Assembly: GCA_001599755.1 (NCBI GenBank)
Contig: BCHX01000004.1
Span: 186,001-250,000, forward strand
DNA length: 64,000 nt
DNA from: Gliomastix tumulicola
Lineage: Eukaryota; Ascomycota; Sordariomycetes; Hypocreales; Bionectriaceae
Direction of reading: 5' to 3'
The position numbers were made by a program, and so were the translations under genes. Numbering within the stretch: position 1 is the first letter of the stretch; every line of letters starts with the position of its first letter. A model generated the notes under the pieces. It ran no database searches and was not told where the DNA came from. It worked only from the letters and a program-made list of their open reading frames with translations. Below, piece after piece: positions 57,060 through 64,000 of this stretch.

Positions 57060-58793
57060 ATGCGTCTCATCAACACGAAGACTCTGCGGATTTCCGAGTT
57101 CTACGGCGATGATATCCCTCCCTATGCTATCCTGTCGCACACCTGGGGCCGCGATGAGCCCACCTATCAAGAGTGGAAAGGGTCCTATGATCGTCCAAGG
57201 CAGCTGGGCGCGGAGGACAACCTTGAACGTAGCTCTAGCCTAGCGTTAGGAAGCAGGCCTGGAATAGCTAAGATTCATGGGTGCGTCCGACTGGCTTCTC
57301 TTGATCAGCTGGACTGGGTATGGGTCGATACCGTCTGCATCGACAAAACCAGCTCTGCTGAGCTGACCGAGGCTATCAACTCCATGTACAGCTGGTATCG
57401 TGACTCAGTGGTGTGCTACGCCTTCCTGGAGGACGTCACAGTCGGGGTTGGAGAATACCCGGAGTTCGAGTCTCACCTATGGCGAAGTAGGTGGTTCACT
57501 CGCGGCTGGACTCTGCAAGAGCTGATCGCTCCGAGGCGATTGGACTTCTATTCGGGCTCCTGGACCAGGCTTGGGAGCAAATCGGAGGGGAGGTTGTTGA
57601 AGGTTGTGTCTGCGATAACAGGTATCGACAGGCAGTATCTGACAGGCGGGGGGGACTTGATGGACGTCAGCTTCGCCAAGAAAATGTCGTGGCTCTCGCC
57701 GAGGACGACGACGCGAGCCGAAGACATGGCCTACTGCATGCTAGGCATTTTCGACATCAACATGCCTCTCCTGTACGGGGAGGGGAGAAAGGCCTTTGTG
57801 AGGCTGCAAGAAGAGATCATCCGATACTCCTACGACCACACGACGTTCTGTTGGACGCGGGATGAGAATGTACCGGAGAACTGGGTGAGCCTGCTCGCTC
57901 CGTGGCCTTCTACCTTCCAGCTCTCTGGCAAATTTGTTACCAGGGACATACGGAGCACAGCAACTCCATACGCGATGACGAATCTTGGATTATCCATTGG
58001 CCTGCGTGTTCTGCCACAGTACACGGGCTTTCTTGCCATCCTGGACGCAGGGTCAGTGGGTGAAGATCCCGGCGTCGCCATCTGCATACCAATAAGGCCT
58101 GTGAAAAACAGTACGCGACTCTTCTTCAGATCTCAAACTCTCCCAGCGCCAGTTTTGCTCCCAATTGGCCAGATGAAGGGCCTTCGCCAGGAAGATGTCT
58201 TCGTCCAAACAAGGCCGGCAGCAGTTCCGTCGCCGTCAGACCTAGAGCTCAATTCCGAGGCTGATCCGTACCTTCTGATCCAAAAGCGCACCGAGGCCAA
58301 GTTTGTACAGCTTGCGAGTGCACAGTCCAGGCTGGGCGATATACGCACGCTACCCAAAGGACAACTCGATGATTTCACAGGTGTATTGCGGATGCAAGGA
58401 GCGCGAGGTCGTAGCTATGCTTCAGTGATCTGTCGATTTAATCTGGCAGAGTTTGGGGATCAAGATTCTTACTATATCTTCGTTGCTAATCACATTGTCA
58501 CGGGCCGCGTGGAGTGGGATCGTTCGTTCTGGTATATTTCGTCCGACACGAAACTGCGGTCAGTTAACAATTATGGAGAACTCGAACCATCCAAACGCCT
58601 TGCGACGCTTTACGGTGCTTTGATTGAAGCCACCTTTCATCAAGGAGACAAAATTACTCTTGCCGATATACAGAAAAAATTACCACCTGCATCAGAGCTT
58701 CCTGGAAAGTGGCTAGTCAAGGGCACGCCGCTCAGACCATCGATTCTCAACTTGCGCCACCTGGCGTTTCTCCTGCAAGACGATGGACCATAG
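57060..58793 (+). CDS. HET-domain protein (vegetative-incompatibility type, 577 residues)
   Basis: A single-exon gene. The start MRLINTKTLRISEF is the usual beginning of HET-E/HET-D-type proteins, followed by the HET blocks: YAILSHTWG at about 22-30, LDWVWVDTVCIDKTSSAELTEAINSMYSWYRDS, and the RSRWFTRGWTLQELIAP block with Trp-rich core. A second conserved block, RAEDMAYCMLGIFDINMPLLYGEG, closes the N-terminal half. The C-terminal half (from about 260) has no recognised repeats such as WD40. HET proteins trigger cell death when incompatible strains fuse. The small size without a STAND module suggests a HET-only form. It is cytosolic by lack of signals. Confidence 0.92.
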   Translation: MRLINTKTLRISEFYGDDIPPYAILSHTWGRDEPTYQEWKGSYDRPRQLGAEDNLERSSSLALGSRPGIAKIHGCVRLASLDQLDWVWVDTVCIDKTSSAELTEAINSMYSWYRDSVVCYAFLEDVTVGVGEYPEFESHLWRSRWFTRGWTLQELIAPRRLDFYSGSWTRLGSKSEGRLLKVVSAITGIDRQYLTGGGDLMDVSFAKKMSWLSPRTTTRAEDMAYCMLGIFDINMPLLYGEGRKAFVRLQEEIIRYSYDHTTFCWTRDENVPENWVSLLAPWPSTFQLSGKFVTRDIRSTATPYAMTNLGLSIGLRVLPQYTGFLAILDAGSVGEDPGVAICIPIRPVKNSTRLFFRSQTLPAPVLLPIGQMKGLRQEDVFVQTRPAAVPSPSDLELNSEADPYLLIQKRTEAKFVQLASAQSRLGDIRTLPKGQLDDFTGVLRMQGARGRSYASVICRFNLAEFGDQDSYYIFVANHIVTGRVEWDRSFWYISSDTKLRSVNNYGELEPSKRLATLYGALIEATFHQGDKITLADIQKKLPPASELPGKWLVKGTPLRPSILNLRHLAFLLQDDGP

Positions 58794-60160
58794 GACAGCA
58801 TAGTACGATGAAAGAAATACCATCTTATTTAGAAGACATAGATTAAGTACTAGATGATGAATTGAGACGCATGTAGCTCGTGGTGATTCATTTGCGGAAG
58901 TAAAAGTTCGATCTCTCGATTGAAACCAGCCGCCTCTGTTCCGTATTACGTATGTAAAGTGGTATATGAGCAATCATGATTGACTGATATCGTTGAAGAC
59001 CCTGAAACTGATGTTCTCTGCCCTCGCCTTGAAGATCTTAGTGGTCTATTATTAAGCTGCTGTGCATTTTTTGCTACTAGATTCACGTAGCCCGTCTCTT
59101 TTGTTTTGCTAACGGTCGATCTCGTCAGAGAGCCGTCAATAGTATGACTAGGGATAGAGACGTCGGCGGCGTCACGGTGGCAAAGGTATGGGTGCCTTGG
59201 GTAGTGGCCATCCGGTATGCTGAACTGGCTGGCGACCGAGGACGAAGGAATAGAGACCAGGGTGAGAAAAACTAGTCGCCTGACGTTGGAAGCCTCGACT
59301 TGACTGCCGCGTATTAAGCAGTTGCACTATGGGCATTTTGCAGTCTACCAGATAGATGCGCATTGGGTAGTAGCCGAGGCTCAGCCAAGCTCAGGCAAAG
59401 TTTCGATAGAGCGGCATGTCTCAGCTTGGCAGATGAGAGAGAGGTAATAATGTAGAGTAAATTTCGGAACGGACATAGGGATGTTGTACCAACGCTTTCC
59501 AAGCTTCTCATTGTTCTTTCCAGACTTTGCAGGTTTATGTTAGAGGAAAGAGGGTCCATTTGCTCAAGAAGGGACCTAGTTCCTATTGGACTCTATTCAA
59601 CGCTGGGCAGCCTCTAACACCGCCCATGCAGCACTTGGCATAAGGGATTCTAGGCTCCCACTTATTAAACAAGCGTATCAGCGACAACTTTTCATTTATT
59701 TGCGCTTGTAAAGTCACTTATATACAAATCAGAGTGAGAAAGGGGAGAGAGGGATGCACCCTCACCCTCGCAATGGAGCGCAGCTAGGCAGACGACATTT
59801 GGCCCAGGCAGCAGCATGCTCCTAGCTGAACGGGGGCCGGCCTACACCATTAATTTCCGAAACTGCGGACTTAGTCTGCTGGGCGATCGCCCGCGCATAG
59901 ACCACCCCAAGTATGTAATCTTGGAGACAGGGCTGATGCCGTGGCATCACGTAACATCACGTAACTCCGCCTCGCTGTCCTCTGTGTAAGCAACCCCACT
60001 TACAGCAGAGCCTCTCTGACATATAAGCCGTCGGTGGACGCAGGCTATGGACATGAAGATTCTTTCACGAGGCAAGCGGTTTGGGAAGTAAACACCGAAT
60101 ACCACGCCGAAGTAGCCCTGACATTCTTTTGTTCGTCTCTATACAACACACCCAGCCGCC
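58794..60160. other. Intergenic, 1.4 kb
   Basis: 3' flank of the HET gene and promoter of the beta-lactamase-like gene, with ACATATAAGCC near 60019. No gene was seen. Confidence 0.6.
60019..60029 (+). promoter_or_regulatory. TATA-like box upstream of the beta-lactamase-like gene
   Basis: ACATATAAGCC lies about 140 nt before the ATG at 60161. Confidence 0.4.
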
Positions 60161-61463
60161 ATGGAGGTGATTGACGGGATCCTGTCGTCCTATGTTCTCG
60201 GGTCCAACGAGACAACAGTCCATGACAGTCTTGTGGGAGTAGGCTTCATTGTCGTCAATGAGAATGGTAAGCTTTGGGTTACTGCCAACGTCCGGAGTCG
60301 AGCTGACATGCTGCTCAGGGATCATATACTCTGGGACTGCCGGACGCGAGGGTTTTGATGTTGCTTCACGGCCCTACAGTACCAATTCGATCCAATGGGT
60401 TGCGTCGATGACCAAGTTCATCACTGCCACGTGTCTTCTTCAACTCGTAGGCAGGGGGCTGGTCACCTTGTCCGAAGACCTGCGCCCGAGATTCCCTGAG
60501 CTTGGTGCCCTACCGATCCTCCAAGGCTTCGACGCGGACGGAGAGGCGATCCTCATCGAGAACACACAGCCTCTGACTCTGCAGTAAGCTCGATGCAGCA
60601 GACCACTCTTGTATTACTCAAGCTAATCAAGCACCTCTAGCAACCTCCTGACACATACCTCCGGCCTCACCTACGACTTAATGGACCCTGACCTGATCCG
60701 ATGGTCCGAGTCTGTAAATCGCACCGACAACGCACAGTCTTACACGCAAGAAGGCTTCACCACGCCGTTGAAGTTCTCCCCAGGACAGGGATGGATCTAC
60801 GGCAGCAGTCTGGACTGGGCAGGCTTCGTCCTGGAAAAGATCACTGAGCAGTCGCTGGCGGACTACATGAAAGAGCACATCTTCACACCGCTCGGCATGG
60901 ACTCGACCGCATTCAACGTCTCTACCATCCCGAACGGTCACTGCCGTCTCGTCGACTGGGCGACGGCCTCCGCTGACGATCCCAACCTGCTTGTACCCGG
61001 CAGCAGCTGGATTCCCGACGAGTTCACATTTTACAGTGGCGGCTCGGGCCTGCACTCTACCACGTCCGACTACAGCAAGTTTCTCACGGCAATGCTGAGA
61101 GGGGAGCTGCTGGACGCTGAGACGCAGAAGCTCGTCTTCAGCCCATCACTTACCAACACCGAGCGCGAGGCTCTGCGGCAGGCGTTCGCCGGTGATATGT
61201 GGGACTTCTTCGTGCCAGAGATCTACCCCAAGGATGCGCCTGTCGATCACGGACTGTCGGGCATCATCAACCTCGAAGACTCGCCGGGCCGGCGCAGGAA
61301 GGGCAGCATGATGTGGAGTGGCGCGTCGAACGGGCGGTGGTGGGTTGATCCTGAGACGGGCATCGCGGCGGTCATGACGACGCAGGTCGAGCCGTTCAAC
61401 TATCCTGTGGCGATCCGGCTTTTCCGAGAGCTTGAGGAGGCCGTGTACCGTGACCTGTTGTAA
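60161..61463 (+). CDS. Class C beta-lactamase-like serine hydrolase (397 residues, three exons)
   Basis: The model is 60161-60266, 60319-60583 and 60641-61463 (phases 1 and 2, GTAAGC donors, CTCAG and CTCTAG acceptors). The Ser-x-x-Lys active site is SMTK at residues 65-68, in the expected place. Splicing of intron 2 restores HNLLTHTSGLTYD, a block typical of the Beta-lactamase (PF00144) family of esterases, transesterases and peptidases. Later come GWIYGSSLDWAG with the conserved Tyr region and GASNGRWWVDPETG in place of the KTG motif. There is no signal peptide, so it is probably cytosolic. Fungal relatives include LovD-like acyltransferases and simple esterases; the substrate is unknown. 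Confidence 0.9.
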
Positions 61464-64000
61464 GGATCGCCTCATAAAACCCGGCGCGTTGGCGTCTGTA
61501 TTCATAGTCGCGATATGCACATAGAAAAGCCCAACTGTATATTATCCGAAAGGAGCAGTCAAATGATGTTCGGGTCAAAAACAATAGCAGTCCAATTCTC
61601 CCACACCACAAGAGGTGAGCTTGGTGGGGCACAGAACGCACCCCGGATCAAAGAACTTCCAGGCCTTCGAGCGCTAAAATTCAGGGACGTTAGGTGACCA
61701 CGCAGAACATCCAGCACCGGCACCACCACTGCATCCAAACCACGAACGACCGTCGACACCCTCGCCTTGCAAGCTACGCTGAGCCCGACGCCTTCTACAA
61801 CTGGCAGCCGACGAGACTGGATCCCCTACAAGCCAAGATGCTGCAGGCAAAACAAGGAGGGGCAAGCTGCACGGCCGACGACCCGATGTCTCCTTGATTC
61901 TCGATTCTCGACTCTCGTAGCGATCCCGCGGCCCAAGCTGGCAAAAACCAACGACAGCCCTGGCACCGAGTAGAGAAAGCCCAAGAGCGCCCTACCCGCG
62001 AAGCACACGCGCATTCCGATGACGCGCCCAGAACCTGCTCGGCCTCGGGGCCAATATAATCTCAGAGGCCCGGACACTCGACAACACCCCCTCGGCGCTA
62101 GACGACTGATCCACGAGACGCGAGATACCAAGTCTGCCGACCCCCTGCCTGCCCTCCGATCCTCGTCCACGCCCAGGGACCTTCTCGACTGCAATCGCGA
62201 CCCGAGGCCCGATAACGTCATATTCGCGAACCATCATGGAGCGCCGAGCCTATAACGTAGCACGGTTCTCCGTCCTTGTATCGAATCCCCGCGGCTTCTC
62301 CGAAGAGGATGCATTCTGTGTGGTGGAGGGTTGGCAAGCGGACGCATAATACATAAAAGAGGATGGTCACGAAACCCGAGTTTGTCGCCGATGCGCTTAC
62401 GAGGCAAGATTCAACGCACGAGAGGGCCATCCGCCTGATAGCGCTAGGGCGCGCGACGGCGTAAGACGATCGTCTGTGCTGTTAAGGCGCCGATCCTCGC
62501 CGTCAAGAAGAATCTGCTAAGCCGCTATATACTTGGCTTGGTGTCCTGACGTAGCGTTGCTTGATCGGGGTCGAAACGGCTGAGCCCAGCCTGGCCTCCA
62601 TATTTGGCAAACGTCATTGGGAGCTGGGATGATCTGATCATGAGAAAATCCGGAGGATAAACGGCTGCGTCAATGGGTAAGTTTAATATCCATCTAGATC
62701 CTATGTCATTGTCGGGCATGGCCAGCTTGAAAGACATGACTAGGTGATCGGAGCTGTCGCACTGGGCTTTTGATTTTGACCGGCCTTGATCCTTAACGAT
62801 GGTGAGAAGCATGTCCATAGCTTTACGTACGTGATACCTGTCTCTTTTCAATTAGAATATATCCCACTGCGCAATAAAATACAAATGTTTCTAACTCTGT
62901 CAGCCCATGTTTTCCTCCTCAATTCGTCGACCGTTTCCGTGCTCACGCATACAATGACGATCTACCCAATTGTAGCATTGGTCAGTAGGATGTCAAGACG
63001 CCGGTTCGCAGCCGTTTGAACGACGTACTCACTAACTAGAAGATAAAATACGTAAAGAATAACCGTGCTGCTTCGATAAATCGACCCTTGACTCAACCAA
63101 GCCGCAGTACCAAACTGACAGATGGGGTTGGCGTGCCGCTTGGTATAAATACGGCGAGCAATTGTGTGGCGAGGGTATCGTACCCCTAGTGTCGCACTTG
63201 AACGGGAGGAACCAGTGCCGGAGAACGTCCATGTGCTCTTCGACTTCTGCCAGGGTAAGGTATTTCTGATCGCATGTCTGGCAGGCAAATACCGCGGGCG
63301 GTGTAGGAGCCGCCATCTTGAATCGAATTAGGCTGGAGGAGAGGTCAGTAAAGGAAATGGAAAGGCGCGACGAATCGTGGGATTGGGGCGACCATCACCT
63401 GCGCGCCAAGATGCGTCTGGAGCGCTCTGTGTGGGAGAAAGAAGCCGGTGTAGCGGGAAAAGACGGGCAATATAAACCGATCAGAAGGACAGATGAGGAG
63501 CTTCGAGCTCTGTAGAAGGAAGAATGTGTTTGCGTGTTGATCTGAGCGTGAGGTGAAGCATGTCGAGAAACGCGGTTTGCGACTCGCGTTTTCACGCGTC
63601 GCTTTGTGGAAGCTTCGATGCTCATCCAAAGCTCAGGAGGAAGGTGCGTTGGAGTGAAGATGGTGAGTGGGCTGCACCTTCCGTTGGCGCATCGAAGCTG
63701 AAAGACACCTGAGGAAAGTCTGGCAAGTGACCGTCATGATGCGACAGAATTCAGTAGAAGCCAGGGCTCATAGTGAGTTGAAGCAAATCTACAAGCCATT
63801 TTGATCCCGACAGGCTGCTTTATGACATTTCATTAGCCCCATGACTTTTGAAGTAGAAGGCGCAACAAGTTGTCACGCAACGCATTGCTCCTTCCCTCCA
63901 ATTTGTGATTCGTAGGCAGGCACTCGCTGGAGCAGACAGGACTCCAGGGAGAATTAAGAATGATTAACCCTCCCGGATAGGACATTGCATGAGCTGTCGA
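61464..64000. other. Last 2.5 kb, mostly without supported genes
   Basis: A short zinc-finger-like frame occurs near 63316 (own entry). Other frames (61694-61897, 62019-62255, 62525-62851, 63318-63515) have no recognisable domain or splice partners. Confidence 0.55.
63032..63316 (-). CDS. Possible short C2H2 zinc-finger-like protein
   Basis: The frame starting at 63316 begins FACQTCDQKYLTLAEVEEHMDVLRHW after a short Pro/Ala stretch: two cysteines spaced by two, then two histidines, as in a C2H2 finger (Cys-x2-Cys-x12-His-x5-His). A possible intron (GTACGA at about 63187 to TCAG at about 63119) would shorten the product to about 50 residues. The unspliced frame gives 94 residues with no further domain. 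It is either a small finger protein or the first exon of a longer gene. Confidence 0.35.
   Translation of the reverse strand: MAAPTPPAVFACQTCDQKYLTLAEVEEHMDVLRHWFLPFKCDTRGTIPSPHNCSPYLYQAARQPHLSVWYCGLVESRVDLSKQHGYSLRILSSS

Noticed and set aside
61694..62255. Short frames on both strands after the beta-lactamase-like gene
   Set aside because: No domain, no good start context, and no splice partners.

Overview
The window is a stretch of nuclear DNA from a filamentous ascomycete, most likely a plant-associated Sordariomycete (inference). Genes are 1-2 kb apart on both strands. Introns are short (53-95 nt), GT-AG, and several have CTAAC or CTGAC branch points. The gene families are typical of such fungi: HET, IDI-2-like secreted proteins, PDR transporter, rhodopsin/PTH11-like membrane protein, Zn2Cys6 regulator, PL1 and PL26 pectin lyases. 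Gene models were spliced by eye, and reading phase was checked across every junction. No tRNA, rRNA or CRISPR array was recognised.

Layout. 0-10.6 kb (all minus): truncated PL26-type exo-rhamnogalacturonan lyase, GNAT acetyltransferase, DUF1223 thioredoxin-like protein, GH47 mannosidase, IDI-2-like secreted protein, three-exon F-box protein. 11.4-14.3 kb: tandem pair of unknown paralogues with the same exon plan. 14.8-23.5 kb: APC amino-acid/choline permease, rhodopsin-like membrane protein, MATE transporter, SDR. 23.9-27.4 kb: a second IDI-2-like small secreted protein and a cytochrome P450. 29.2-34.1 kb: four-exon Ulp1-like cysteine protease and an unknown 466-residue protein. 34.9-39.9 kb: SDR, five-exon saccharopine-dehydrogenase-like oxidoreductase, four-exon PL1 pectate lyase. 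41-48 kb: Zn2Cys6 regulator, then a locus of secreted cysteine/histidine proteins. 48.7-53.4 kb: PDR-type ABC transporter. 55-61.5 kb: a poorly resolved gene, a HET-domain protein and a class C beta-lactamase-like enzyme.

The most unusual part is 43.4-48.1 kb. Two secreted, apparently GPI-anchored proteins are built from a repeated module, C-x2-H-x-D-H-W-x-C, that looks like a metal-binding site. In the 228-residue protein each of four modules is cut by a 55-57-nt intron in the same Trp codon. In the 615-residue protein one module keeps a 56-nt intron in that Trp codon, and eleven further near-identical modules lie in one uninterrupted exon. A small eight-cysteine secreted protein lies between the two genes, divergent from the larger one. 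I know of no named family for this module; a cell-surface metal-binding or metal-scavenging role is inference.

Assembly notes: there is one unresolved base (16295, inside a permease codon), a 23-G run at 16256 and a 38-C run at 17006, so lengths near these are uncertain.
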